This document shows, one piece after another, positions 23,380 to 32,486 of a stretch of DNA of 64,000 nt; position 1 is the stretch's first letter, and each line of letters starts with the position of its first letter. Both the position numbers and the translations under genes were made by a program. Below the pieces are notes generated by a model. The model saw nothing but the letters and a program-made list of their open reading frames with translations, was not told where the DNA came from and searched no databases. The DNA comes from RYN-133 sp963785425 (lineage in GTDB: Bacteria; Actinomycetota; Actinomycetes; Mycobacteriales; Jatrophihabitantaceae): contig CAWAVG010000004.1 in assembly GCA_963785425.1 (NCBI GenBank), forward strand, positions 992,001 to 1,056,000, in the 5' to 3' direction.

Positions 23380-25035
23380 ATGGACGCCGATGCGATCGTC
23401 GTAGGTGCTGGGCTCGCGGGTCTCGTCGCGGCGGGTGAACTGCTCGACGCAGGGCGCCGGGTCGTCCTTGTCGATCAGGAGCCCGCGCAGAACCTCGGCG
23501 GCCAGGCGTACTGGTCGTTCGGAGGATTGTTCTTCGTCGACTCGCCCGAGCAGCGCCGCATGCGCATCAAGGACTCCGTCGCGCTGGCCTGGCAGGACTG
23601 GCAGGGAACCGCGGGCTTCGACCGGCTCGACGACGAGGACGTCTGGCCGCGGCAGTGGGCCGAGGCCTACGTGCATTTCGCTGCGGGCGAGAAGCGGGCC
23701 TGGCTGCACCAGCGCGGGGTGCGCTTCTTCCCGATCGTCGGGTGGGCCGAGCGCGGTGGGTACACGGCCAACGGTCACGGCAACTCGGTGCCCCGCTTCC
23801 ACATCACCTGGGGCACCGGCCCGGGTCTGGTGGCGCCGTTCGCCGCCCGGGCGAAGGAGGCCGCCGACCGCGGCCGGCTGCGCTTCGCGTTCCGGCATCG
23901 CGTCGACGAGTTGACGGTCACCGACGGTGCCGTCGACGGCGTGCGCGGCTCGGTGCTCGCGCCGTCGGACGTGCCGCGCAGCGCGCCGAGTTCACGAGAT
24001 GTTGTCGGCGACTTCGAACTGCACGCTCCGACGGTGCTCGTCACCTCGGGCGGCATCGGGGCCAACTTCGATCTCGTCCGCGAGAACTGGCCGCGGCGGA
24101 TGGGAACGGCGCCGACGAACATGGTCGCGGGCGTGCCCGACTTCGTCGACGGCCGGATGATCGCGATCACCGAGGCTGCGGGCGGACGTGTGGTCAACCG
24201 CGACCGGATGTGGCACTACGTGGAGGGCATCCACAACTACGACCCGGTGTGGACGAACCACGGCATCCGCATCCTGCCCGGACCGTCGTCCGTCTGGCTC
24301 GACGCGACCGGCAAGCGGTTACCCGTCCCGCTGTTTCCGGGCTTCGACACGCTCGGCACGCTGGAACACATCATGACCACCGGGCACGACCACACATGGT
24401 TCGTGCTCACGAAGAAGATCATCGGCAAGGAGTTCGGGCTGTCGGGACAGGAGCAGAACCCCGACCTGACCTCGAAGTCGGTGCGGCAGGTGCTCGACCG
24501 TGCCCGCGCCGAGATGCCACCGCCCGTGCGTGCCTTCCTCGACAAGGGCGTCGACTTCGTCTCGGCCGAGACGCTCGACGAGTTGATCGAGCGCATGAAC
24601 AAGGTGACCGACACCCCGTTGCTCGATCCGCAGACGGTGCGCAACGAGATCCTGGCTCGCGACCGCGAGCTGGACAACGTCTACACCAAGGACCTGCAGG
24701 TCGCGGCGCTGCGGCAGGCGCGCACCTACCTGCCCGACAAGCTGACCCGCGTCGCGTCCCCGCACAAGCTGACCGACCCCAAGGCAGGCCCGATGATCGC
24801 GGTGCGGTTGTCGATCCTGACCCGCAAGACCCTGGGTGGCCTGAACACCGACCTCGATTCGCGTGTACTCGACGCCGACGGCGCACCGATCCGCGGTCTG
24901 TACGCCGCCGGCGAAGTCGCCGGATTCGGCGGCGGCGGTGTGCACGGCTACCGCTCGCTGGAGGGGACGTTCCTCGGCGGCTGCATCTTCAGCGGTCGTG
25001 CCGCCGGACGCGCTGCCGCCGCGGAGACCGCGTAA
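23380..25035 (+). CDS. FAD-binding dehydrogenase (KstD/fumarate-reductase-like flavoprotein)
   Basis: A 551-residue flavoprotein. The dinucleotide-binding fold is at the N-terminus (VVGAGLAGL, glycines at 9, 11 and 14), and the second FAD contact is at the C-terminus (LYAAGEVAGFGGGGVHGY). It belongs to the large FAD-dependent dehydrogenase group that includes 3-ketosteroid delta-1-dehydrogenases; a short basic-rich middle domain and TKKIIGKEF segment fit the uncharacterised bacterial branch. The substrate is unknown. The frame is open far upstream, but the ATG at 23380, just before the FAD motif and with GGCAGGA upstream, is the credible start. It is convergent with a lipoprotein gene, 6 bp apart. 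Confidence 0.88.
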   Translation: MDADAIVVGAGLAGLVAAGELLDAGRRVVLVDQEPAQNLGGQAYWSFGGLFFVDSPEQRRMRIKDSVALAWQDWQGTAGFDRLDDEDVWPRQWAEAYVHFAAGEKRAWLHQRGVRFFPIVGWAERGGYTANGHGNSVPRFHITWGTGPGLVAPFAARAKEAADRGRLRFAFRHRVDELTVTDGAVDGVRGSVLAPSDVPRSAPSSRDVVGDFELHAPTVLVTSGGIGANFDLVRENWPRRMGTAPTNMVAGVPDFVDGRMIAITEAAGGRVVNRDRMWHYVEGIHNYDPVWTNHGIRILPGPSSVWLDATGKRLPVPLFPGFDTLGTLEHIMTTGHDHTWFVLTKKIIGKEFGLSGQEQNPDLTSKSVRQVLDRARAEMPPPVRAFLDKGVDFVSAETLDELIERMNKVTDTPLLDPQTVRNEILARDRELDNVYTKDLQVAALRQARTYLPDKLTRVASPHKLTDPKAGPMIAVRLSILTRKTLGGLNTDLDSRVLDADGAPIRGLYAAGEVAGFGGGGVHGYRSLEGTFLGGCIFSGRAAGRAAAAETA

Positions 25036-25041
25036 ACGACG

Positions 25042-25728
25042 CTAGTGCGGCGTCGTCCTGCGCAGCGCCAGCCCGCCCAGCGCGGGGAGGAAATGCTGCG
25101 CGTTGTCCCAGCCGGGACGCATGGTGATCGCGATGGTGCGCACGCCCGCGACCTTCAGCAGCGTCGGCCCGTAGGTCAGCATGTTCGCTCCGAGCAGGAG
25201 TGTCGCCGGTTGGCCGGCGATGGTCGTCGTGCTCGCCGACGCACCGTGCACCTCGAAGTCCTGGACGGTGGCGTGAATGCGGTCGGCGGCATCGCCGGCG
25301 CTGCGGTAGAGGCTCACTCTGATCTCGACGACCGGTGCCTTGCCTCGGATCATGCCGTACTTGCAGTCGATGAAGGTGAGCCGGTTGATGCTCGGGTCGG
25401 CGCCGCCCACGGCGTACTCGATGCTGCCGGCGAGCTTCTGGCCGAGCACGGTGTTGATCGAGTCGGCGTTCAACAGGGTCTTGCACGTGCCGGGCAGGTC
25501 GGTGATCGCCGGCGTGGGCGGCGGTGCCGGCTTGTGGCTGGTGGAGGTGTCCGCGACCGGCGAGGTCGTCGGTGACGGCGGCGGCGTCGGGCTCGGTGCG
25601 GGCGGCGTGGTGGTCACCGTCTTGTAGACGGTGTGACCGGGCACGGTCCGGTGCGCGCACCCGGCGACAGGCAGGACGGCAACCGCGGCCGCGACGACCG
25701 CGACCGTCGTCCGTGCTCGCACCGTCAT
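25042..25728 (-). CDS. secreted lipoprotein, DUF3558/sensor-domain-like
   Basis: A 228-residue predicted lipoprotein. The signal peptide ends in lipobox VAGC (about residues 21-24), followed by a Pro/Thr/Ser-rich linker (about 35-75). The globular domain has a pair of cysteines (CKTLL and FIDCKYG) that may form a disulfide, a pattern common in actinobacterial DUF3558 and PknH-sensor-like extracytoplasmic domains. The role is unknown. Tail-to-tail with the FAD dehydrogenase gene and followed on the same strand by the two-component genes. Confidence 0.75.
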   Translation of the reverse strand: MTVRARTTVAVVAAAVAVLPVAGCAHRTVPGHTVYKTVTTTPPAPSPTPPPSPTTSPVADTSTSHKPAPPPTPAITDLPGTCKTLLNADSINTVLGQKLAGSIEYAVGGADPSINRLTFIDCKYGMIRGKAPVVEIRVSLYRSAGDAADRIHATVQDFEVHGASASTTTIAGQPATLLLGANMLTYGPTLLKVAGVRTIAITMRPGWDNAQHFLPALGGLALRRTTPH

Positions 25729-25780
25729 GATCCGACGGTAACTCCGCGCCCGCGGCGATCGACGCTTTGCATCCGGCGCG

Positions 25781-26425
25781 TCACTCGGCGATGCCGTGGT
25801 CGACCGCCCAGCGGGTGAGCTCGACCTTGTTGTGCAGCTGCAGTTTGCGCAGGGTGTTCTGGATGTGGTTCTGGACGGTGCGGTGCGAGACCACGAGCGT
25901 CTCGGCGATCTGGCGTGCCGTACGGCCGGTGGAGACCATCCGCAGGATCTCGGTCTCGCGCTCGGTCAGCACGGCCAGCGGGTCGGGTTCGTCGCGTCTG
26001 ATGCGGCGGTACTCGCCGAGCACGAGTCCCGCGAGGCCAGGGGAGAAGGTTGCGCGTCCCTCGGCCGTGCGCCGCACGGCGTCAAGTACCTCGGCGCCAC
26101 GCGCCGACTTCACCAGATAGCCGCGGGCGCCGACCTTCACCGCCGCCAGCACGTCCTCGTCCTCGCCGGAGGACGAGAGCATGAGCACCCGCACGGACGG
26201 ATCGGCCGCGACGAGTGCTGCCGCGGTCTCGACGCCCGACATGCCGGGGAGGGCGAGATCCATCAGCACGACGTCGGGTCGCAACGCCGAAGCCGTACGG
26301 ACGGCGGCCTCGCCGTCGCCGAACGCACCGACGACGTCGTACCCGTCGGCGGCCAGGTCGCGCTCGAGTGCGTCGCGCCAGATCGGATGATCGTCGACGA
26401 TCACCACCCGGGTGGGATCAGCCAT
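25781..26425 (-). CDS. LuxR/NarL-family response regulator
   Basis: A two-component response regulator of 214 residues. The receiver domain has acidic residues at DDH (11-13), phospho-acceptor D56 in VLMDLALPG and the conserved lysine in YLVKSARG. The C-terminal LuxR helix-turn-helix reads LTERETEILRMVSTGRTAR through VSHRTVQNHIQNTLRKL. Its start overlaps the end of the kinase gene by 8 bp, so both are made together. Targets cannot be read from here. Confidence 0.95.
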   Translation of the reverse strand: MADPTRVVIVDDHPIWRDALERDLAADGYDVVGAFGDGEAAVRTASALRPDVVLMDLALPGMSGVETAAALVAADPSVRVLMLSSSGEDEDVLAAVKVGARGYLVKSARGAEVLDAVRRTAEGRATFSPGLAGLVLGEYRRIRRDEPDPLAVLTERETEILRMVSTGRTARQIAETLVVSHRTVQNHIQNTLRKLQLHNKVELTRWAVDHGIAE

Positions 26426-27530
26426 GTGTCGGTACCGCCATCTCGATCACTGTCCCTTCGCCGGGCTGCGCTGTGATGCGCACGCTGCCGCCGAGGTGTT
26501 CGATGCGGCCGCGGACCGACGCGGCGATCCCGAGGCGGCCGGCGCGCTCGGCCTCGGCGAGACGCGCGGGTTCGAACCCGACGCCGTCGTCGCGGACGGT
26601 CACGCGCACCTCGTCGTCGGCGTCCTCGACGAACACCCAGGCGTGCGCGTCGGGTCCGGCATGTTGCTCGACGTTGTGCAGCGCCGCGCGCACGGCAGCG
26701 ACCAGTTCGGCTGCCGTGTGCGTCGGCAGCGGCGGGGGCGTGGCAGGCGCAGAGACGCTGACGCGTTCGCTGCGCAGGGCGCGCAGCGCCGAGCCGAGAT
26801 CGTGAGCGGATTCCGGTTCGCCGCGCGAGGTGATCAAGGCACGCAGGCGGGCCTCCTGCTCGCCGGCCTCGCGGGCCAGCCGTCCCCATTCACCGGTCTC
26901 GTCACGGCCCGTGCGGTGCACGAGCGCGAGGATCTGCAGCACTCCGTCGTGCACGGTACGCGCGAGACGCTCGCGCTCGACCAGTGCACTGCGCGCGCTC
27001 ACAGCGGCTTCGAGCTGCGCCTCGGAACGTGCGGCAAGCGCGCTGACGTAGCCGACGACGCTGCCTGCCACGAGCAGTGTCGTCGCGTTGTACACCGTGC
27101 GGCCGTCGTAGCCGGCGCGCACGACCATCGAGAAGCCGGCTTGGACGAGTGCGGCGATCGCCCCGGCGGCCCACCCCGACACGATGCCGGCCTCGAGCGT
27201 CGGGCCCGCAGCCCACAATGTCGTGAGCGTGGTCATGCCGCCGTGGCGTTGGCCTGCGGTCTGCGCCCAGATCGTGACCAGGGTGAGCCCGCCCGTCACC
27301 GCGGCGTCGGCGAGCACGATCGGAAGGTGGTGGGCGCGCCCCGTCCAACCCAGCCACACCATCGCCGCGGTGACCGTCGCCATGGCCGCGCCCGTCAGCT
27401 CGGCGAGCGCTGCGTGCGCGTAGAGATCGGTCCACCGCACGAAGATCAGGTAGAGGCAGAATGCCAGCGTGACGACGCGGTAGACGGACGCGGCGCGCCA
27501 CAGCGAGAGCCTCACGCCGTCGATCCGCAT
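26418..27530 (-). CDS. membrane sensor histidine kinase (MacS/DUF5931-like)
   Basis: The partner kinase of the overlapping response regulator. It has about 370 residues. An N-terminal membrane part with roughly five to six hydrophobic helices (about 15-165) resembles the DUF5931/MacS input domain. A HisKA_3 dimerisation helix follows with phospho-acceptor H195 in LARTVHDGVLQ, then a C-terminal ATPase domain with the N box (AALHNVEQHA) and G box (VRDDGVGFEP and GRLGIAASVRGR). ATG at 27530 is preceded by an in-frame GTG at 27533; either could serve. The signal sensed is unknown. Confidence 0.9.
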   Translation of the reverse strand: MRIDGVRLSLWRAASVYRVVTLAFCLYLIFVRWTDLYAHAALAELTGAAMATVTAAMVWLGWTGRAHHLPIVLADAAVTGGLTLVTIWAQTAGQRHGGMTTLTTLWAAGPTLEAGIVSGWAAGAIAALVQAGFSMVVRAGYDGRTVYNATTLLVAGSVVGYVSALAARSEAQLEAAVSARSALVERERLARTVHDGVLQILALVHRTGRDETGEWGRLAREAGEQEARLRALITSRGEPESAHDLGSALRALRSERVSVSAPATPPPLPTHTAAELVAAVRAALHNVEQHAGPDAHAWVFVEDADDEVRVTVRDDGVGFEPARLAEAERAGRLGIAASVRGRIEHLGGSVRITAQPGEGTVIEMAVPTHG

Positions 27531-27547
27531 CACCAGACGGTAATTCC

Positions 27548-28042
27548 TTACGGGTGCTTGGCGAAGTAGCTGCGCGCACCGCGGGCGAACTGCCCGAACG
27601 CGAGGCGGTTGACCGGGCGGGCGAGATCAACGAGCCGGCGCAGCTTCGGCTGCGGCTCGATCGCGATCGTCCAGGTCAGGCGGGAGCCCGTCCCGCGCGG
27701 CTCGATCACGTAGTCCTCGGCCAAACGCCGGTACAGCCGGCGGTTGGCCTCGTAGACCTCGAAGGCGTAGTGCTTACCCTCGTCCCAGGCGATGAAGCGC
27801 TCGCGCACCGTCATGACGCCCAGTGGAAGGGTCACCTCGCGGGTCGTCCCGACGCCGAAGGGCCGGGCCGAGGTCCAGCGCAGCGACTGCACGCCCAGGC
27901 CCCAGGCCGCGACGCTCTCGTCCGACGCGATCGATTCCCACACCCGCTCGGGAGGCACATCGAGGTCGATCGGGAACTCGTAGCGATGGTCGGCGGTGAC
28001 GAAGAACGACTCGTCGACGGATTCGAGGGGGTGCCAGGCCAT
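27548..28042 (-). CDS. SRPBCC (START-like) family protein
   Basis: A 164-residue polyketide-cyclase/START-fold protein that would bind a hydrophobic ligand or carry out a simple lyase or cyclase step. Characteristic blocks are FPIDLDVPPERVWESIA, then ESVAAWGLG, and the C-terminal long helix after WTIAIEPQPKL. The ATG at 28042 is preferred to an upstream start that would run to 28096, because the fold's first strand begins about 20 residues after it. It is divergent from the cytosine permease gene. Confidence 0.8.
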   Translation of the reverse strand: MAWHPLESVDESFFVTADHRYEFPIDLDVPPERVWESIASDESVAAWGLGVQSLRWTSARPFGVGTTREVTLPLGVMTVRERFIAWDEGKHYAFEVYEANRRLYRRLAEDYVIEPRGTGSRLTWTIAIEPQPKLRRLVDLARPVNRLAFGQFARGARSYFAKHP

Positions 28043-28119
28043 CCCCGGAGCATGCCCGACGGCGTCGCACTGTGCACCCCGTAACAGCGGCGACACGAAA
28101 GGCGTGTAAGAGTACGCGC

Positions 28120-29517
28120 GTGACCGAGACCCTCCCGATCGTCGACGACCCGAATCGGAACTACGGCGACCGGGTGGTCGCCGTCGAACCCGGCGGGGTC
28201 GAGTTCATCCCGTTGGACGAGCGCCACGGCAAGCCGTTGCAGCTGTTCTGGACATGGACGAGCCCCAACATGGAATTCGCGACGATCACAGTCGGCCTGC
28301 TCGGCCCGATCGCATTCGGGATGACGTTCTGGCAGTCGTTCCTCGCGATCGTCGTCGGCACGGGCCTCGGATCGCTCACCCATGGCGTGCTGTCGACGTG
28401 GGGACCGAAGCACGGCCTGCCGCAGATGGTGATCAGTCGCAGTGCCTTCGGCTTCGTGGGCAACATCCTGCCGGCCGGACTGAACACCGTGGTCGCCGGC
28501 GTGGGTTGGTTCGCCGTGAACAGCGTGAGCGGGGCGCTCGCGCTGCACTCGCTGGTGTCGGCAATGCCCGACTGGTTGTGCCTTGTGATCATCGTTGTGC
28601 TCGAGATCGGCATCGCCTTCTTCGGGCACAACCTGATCCACGCGTTCGAAAAGTTCGTGTTTCCGGTGTTGGCAGTCGTGTTCGTGATCGCGTCCGTGAT
28701 CGCGCTGACGAAGGTGCATCCCGATGCGAAACCGTTCTACAGCGGTGGCCTCGGCGGGTTCCTGGTCATGGTCGGTGCGACGTTCGGTTACGCCGTGGGG
28801 TGGAACCCGTACGCCTCCGACTACACCCGGTACCTCGCACCGGAGACGCGGTCGGCGCCGATTGCGATCAACGCGTTTCTCGGTGTGTTCGTGTCGTGTG
28901 TCGTGCTCGAGACCGCCGGCGCCGCGGTCTTCACTGCCGGTCACACCGCGGTCGACCCGAGCTCGTTCACCGCCGTCGGCCCGACTTGGCTGGGCAAGCT
29001 CACGCTGCTGTGCATCGCAGTGGGAGCGATCGCCGCCAATGCGCTCAACATGTATTCGGGGTCGATCTCGGCGATGGCCACAGGACTCCGGCTGCCTACG
29101 CGGCAGGCCCGCGCCGCGGTCGCGCTCGTGCTCGGTGCCATCGGCCTCGTCGTGGCATTCGCGGCGCTGCACAACACGACGAACGCCTACGAGAACTTCC
29201 TGCTCGTCATCTCCTATTGGATCGCCCCGTGGCTCGGCGTCGTGTTCGTCGACCGTCTGTTCCGGCGCGGTCGTGACATCCAGGCAATGCTCGGCGACCG
29301 CAAGTACACGAACTGGGCGGGCCCGATCGCGATGCTCGTCTCGGGAGCGCTGTCGATCTGGTTGTTCTCGAACCAGACCGACTACATCGGCCCGATCCCG
29401 AAGGCCCATCCCGCCTTCGGTGACCTCACCTTCGAGGTCGGCTTCGTGCTCGCGGCCGTTCTGTACCTGGTGCTGCGGCGTGTGCTGCCGGCCAGGACGA
29501 CCACCCCGGCGCAGTGA
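28120..29517 (+). CDS. NCS1-family permease, probable cytosine/purine transporter
   Basis: A 465-residue membrane carrier of the nucleobase:cation symporter-1 family with about twelve hydrophobic helices. Family features include the N-terminal FWTWTSPNMEFATI segment and GFVGNILPAGLN near helix 3. The gene overlaps the start of a yeast-type cytosine deaminase (GTGA), so cytosine is the likely substrate, with uptake then conversion to uracil for pyrimidine salvage. The GTG at 28120 is chosen because upstream in-frame starts would overlap the divergent SRPBCC leader. Confidence 0.88.
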   Translation: MTETLPIVDDPNRNYGDRVVAVEPGGVEFIPLDERHGKPLQLFWTWTSPNMEFATITVGLLGPIAFGMTFWQSFLAIVVGTGLGSLTHGVLSTWGPKHGLPQMVISRSAFGFVGNILPAGLNTVVAGVGWFAVNSVSGALALHSLVSAMPDWLCLVIIVVLEIGIAFFGHNLIHAFEKFVFPVLAVVFVIASVIALTKVHPDAKPFYSGGLGGFLVMVGATFGYAVGWNPYASDYTRYLAPETRSAPIAINAFLGVFVSCVVLETAGAAVFTAGHTAVDPSSFTAVGPTWLGKLTLLCIAVGAIAANALNMYSGSISAMATGLRLPTRQARAAVALVLGAIGLVVAFAALHNTTNAYENFLLVISYWIAPWLGVVFVDRLFRRGRDIQAMLGDRKYTNWAGPIAMLVSGALSIWLFSNQTDYIGPIPKAHPAFGDLTFEVGFVLAAVLYLVLRRVLPARTTTPAQ

Positions 29518-29975
29518 CCGCACCCCTCTCGTCCGACTACCAAGCCTGGCTCGCTGTCGCGGCCGGGGAGGCCCGCGCGGGACTCGCCGAGGGTGGCATT
29601 CCCATCGGTGCCGCGCTCATCGGCCGCGACGGCTCGGTGCTCGGGCGCGGACACAACCGACGGGTGCAGGACGACGATCCGTCCGTGCACGGCGAGACCG
29701 CCGCATTCCGCAACGCCGGACGCCAGCGCTCGTACCGCGGCACGACCATGGTGACCACGCTGTCGCCGTGCTGGTACTGCAGCGGTTTGATCCGGCAGTT
29801 CGGCATCTCCCGTGTCGTGATCGGCGAGGCGCGCACCTTCTACGGCGGCCATGACTGGCTCGCCGAGAACGGAGTCGAGGTCGTGTTGCTCGACGATGCC
29901 GGCTGCGTGCAGATGATGACCGACTTCATCGCGGCGAATCCCGAACTGTGGAACGAGGACATCGGCGAGGAGTGA
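29514..29975 (+). CDS. cytosine deaminase, yeast FCY1-like zinc deaminase
   Basis: A 153-residue cytidine-deaminase-fold enzyme that would convert cytosine to uracil and ammonia. Zinc-site residues are H59 and catalytic E61 in VHGETAA, and C86 and C89 in SPCWYC. The C-terminus LWNEDIGEE closely resembles the end of the yeast enzyme (as I remember it), and GEARTFYGG corresponds to its substrate-lid region. This sets it apart from the unrelated amidohydrolase CodA of most bacteria. Its GTG overlaps the permease stop, so the two form a salvage operon. Confidence 0.85.
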   Translation: MTAPLSSDYQAWLAVAAGEARAGLAEGGIPIGAALIGRDGSVLGRGHNRRVQDDDPSVHGETAAFRNAGRQRSYRGTTMVTTLSPCWYCSGLIRQFGISRVVIGEARTFYGGHDWLAENGVEVVLLDDAGCVQMMTDFIAANPELWNEDIGEE

Positions 29976-30000
29976 GACCGGCCGCACTGTCTGTGACGAG

Positions 30001-31009
30001 TCAGCTCACGCGCTCGAGCAATCGCGCCATACGCACGCGGGCGATGGCATCGCGCTGCGCAGCTGGAAGGCCGTCGGTCGACGACCAGGGCCGGACCGCG
30101 GCGTAGCCTTCGCCCGGCAACATCCCGGTCATGTTGGCGATGACTGTCGTGCATCGACCGTTCTGTGCCTGCCACGGCGCGTGTGGCGGGACTTCCTTCT
30201 TGAAATAGGCCGGCCACAGTGTGCGTGCGTTCCATTCCGTGTGGCGGACCTGATCGAGGGTCAGATTCTGCACGCTGCGCAGGTCGACGAAGTCCAGGTT
30301 CGCGCCTTGAAGGTCGGCACCCGCAAGGTCGGCCGAGCCGAGCGAGGCCTCGTCATCGTTACTGCCGTAGAGGTCCGCGCAGGTGAGGAAGGAGTTCGAA
30401 AGGTCAACTCGCGCGCCGACGCTGATGTGTATGCCGGTCAGCACGGCCTCTCGAAGGTCGATCGCGGCAAGATCTGCCGCCGTACTCAAGGTGATCCCCG
30501 GCTCGCTGAAGCCGTGGAGATCCGCGTGGGTGAGATCAACGGGCCAGGGACCGAGCTCGCGGTTGTGCTCTAGATCCATGATCTGACTTGCCGCGATCAG
30601 CGATGCTTTCGTAAGCGATGTCTGCGAGTTGTATGGCTGCAGGCCCTGACTTGTGTTGGGTGTGCTGGAGCTGATGAATTGCGCGAGGGTTGCATACACC
30701 TCGTGGGCAGCCAGGACCTGCCGGTGATGATCGGTGAAGTTCGAATCCAGCTGTACGTAGTCGACCATGCGGAGAATCGCATTCACCTCGACCGCGGGCG
30801 ACTGGCTCGCGAGCATGACATGATGTCTTCCACGTCGATTCACGCGAGGCCTGGATACTCTGCCGCTGCGTCGCGCTGTACTCGACGAAGGACAGGATGA
30901 GAGCGATCAGCGCGCCCAGAGTTCCGAGAAAGGCGGCGTTCTTACGACCCGCCTTCCACAAGCGCGATGCCGCGCCAGTGCATCGCGACCAAAAGCGTTG
31001 AACCCGCAT
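30001..31009 (-). CDS. membrane-anchored pentapeptide-repeat protein, one-base frameshift
   Basis: The N-terminal part starts at 31009 with a transmembrane helix (about 28-48, FLGTLGALIALILSF) and a polar stalk. The C-terminal part, in another frame from about 30825, carries pentapeptide repeats A(D/N)LxG such as LTHADLHGF, ADLAAIDLREAVL and SADLAGADLQGANLDFVDL, which fold as a right-handed square helix. One surplus base near 30814-30825 separates the halves; corrected, the protein has about 335 residues. If the shift is real, a shorter product could start at GTG 30843. Function unknown. The 260 bp upstream, to the MFS gene, hold nothing clear. Confidence 0.7.
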
Positions 31010-31270
31010 GCGAGGCCCCTCCAGCCGAACCGGGTGCCCAATCAGGAGGATCCTCGTCTAGCTCGTTCTTGACAACGTCGAACCGTCCGGCGTTCAGCGT
31101 GCGGCCCGTAGCTCAGGCGCACCACGCCGTCGCTTCCTGCAGAGGGCCGCGGGAACTGCGGCCCGCGTTCGGTGATCGCCTGGCCGCCGGCCACGCCCGC
31201 AGTGACCTGGACAGCCCTGGTCCGCGCTGTGGTGAGCCCACTCCAGATTGTCGTCCGCACGACAACCCGG

Positions 31271-32467
31271 TCACGCCGGAACCTTCACAACCGGCTCCCG
31301 TAACTCGTCATCCACATACCGCGGCGTGCACGCCAGCCAGCCGAACAACCAAGCCAGCCCCAACGAGATCCACAACAGCGCCAGCGGCAGCACCCACGAA
31401 CCGGTGGCGCCGTACAGCACGCCGAACAGCAACGGGCCGGTGCCGGCGACGATGTAACCGATCGCCTGCACGAACGCCGACAGCGCGCCGGTGGTCTGCG
31501 GCGAACGCGACCGCAGTCCGATCATCGTCAGTGCCAGCGGGAACATCCCGTTGCCGATTCCGCTCAGCACCATCCATACCCACGCACCACCGACGGGCGC
31601 AACGCCGAGCCCGATGTAGGCAACGACGAAGCACAGCGCCAGGACGTGCATCAGCAAGCGGTGGTAGCGCACCGGAACGTTGGGCGCGATGATCGACGTC
31701 GGAATGCCGAGCGCCGACAGCAGGGCCACCATCCACCCCGCCGTGCTCGCGGCGATCCCGTGCTCGTGGAGGAACCGCGCGAACCAGCCGAAGGTGATGT
31801 ACGCCTGCATCGATTGCATCCCGAAGAACGCAGTGAGGAACCACGCTGTGCGGCTGCGCAGCATCGCGCCCGCACGCAATCGCGGTGTGCCTTCTCCCAT
31901 CGGACGGTCGCCGCGCAGCGTCGTCAGCCACGGCAGCACGGCGAGAGCGTCGAACACCGCCCACGAGCCGATGCCGAACCGCCAACCGTTGCCGAGGCCG
32001 CCGATGGGGACGGTGAGCCCGGCGCCCGCAGTCGTCCCGACTGCCAGCGCCGTCGTGTAGACCGCCGTCATCTGACCGATGCGATCGGGGAAGTGCGCCT
32101 TGACCAGCGACGGCAGCAGGACGTTCGCGATCGCGCCGCCCGCCAAGGCGACCAGGCTCAGGAGGAGGAACAGCCACGGTGCACCGACGACGGCGCGGAA
32201 CAGCATCCCGATCGTCGCGGCGATCAAGCCGACCACGACCATGCGGTGCGCACCGAACCGGGCTGCGAGGTGCGGTGTGATCGCACCGAGCCCGGCGAAG
32301 CAGATCACCGGCAACGTCGTGAGCACTCCGGAGATCCCGGACGACGTGTGCAGACCTGTCTCGATGTCGTCGAGCACGGCACCCACGCTGGTGACGGCCG
32401 TTCGCATCGAGAGGCCGGTCAGCGCGAGCGCCGTGACGAGCAACCATCCGCGCGCACTCACGTGCAT
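31271..32467 (-). CDS. MFS transporter of the CynX/NimT group
   Basis: A 398-residue major facilitator with about twelve transmembrane helices, of the cyanate/2-nitroimidazole (CynX/NimT/YeaN) subgroup. The pattern MRTAVTSVGAVLDDIETGL after helix 1 and RFGAHR in the loop between helices 2 and 3 are typical. The real substrate is unknown; members export or import small organic anions and drugs. The ATG at 32467, just before helix 1, is preferred to an upstream start that would extend toward the adjacent lipoprotein gene. Confidence 0.85.
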   Translation of the reverse strand: MHVSARGWLLVTALALTGLSMRTAVTSVGAVLDDIETGLHTSSGISGVLTTLPVICFAGLGAITPHLAARFGAHRMVVVGLIAATIGMLFRAVVGAPWLFLLLSLVALAGGAIANVLLPSLVKAHFPDRIGQMTAVYTTALAVGTTAGAGLTVPIGGLGNGWRFGIGSWAVFDALAVLPWLTTLRGDRPMGEGTPRLRAGAMLRSRTAWFLTAFFGMQSMQAYITFGWFARFLHEHGIAASTAGWMVALLSALGIPTSIIAPNVPVRYHRLLMHVLALCFVVAYIGLGVAPVGGAWVWMVLSGIGNGMFPLALTMIGLRSRSPQTTGALSAFVQAIGYIVAGTGPLLFGVLYGATGSWVLPLALLWISLGLAWLFGWLACTPRYVDDELREPVVKVPA

Positions 32468-32486
32468 GAATCCTGCCCGGGACGGA

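Noticed and set aside
22936..23380. Extended N-terminus of the FAD dehydrogenase
   Set aside because: The extension is antisense to the conserved helical gene; the FAD-binding motif begins right after the ATG at 23380.
26560..26590. GGTTCGAACCC T-loop-like sequence
   Set aside because: It lies inside the histidine kinase coding sequence (GVGFEP box) and no cloverleaf can be built around it.
31104..31125. tRNA-like start (CCGTAGCTCAGG) in the gap upstream of the pentapeptide gene
   Set aside because: No matching D-stem partner, anticodon arm or T arm follows; coincidence.
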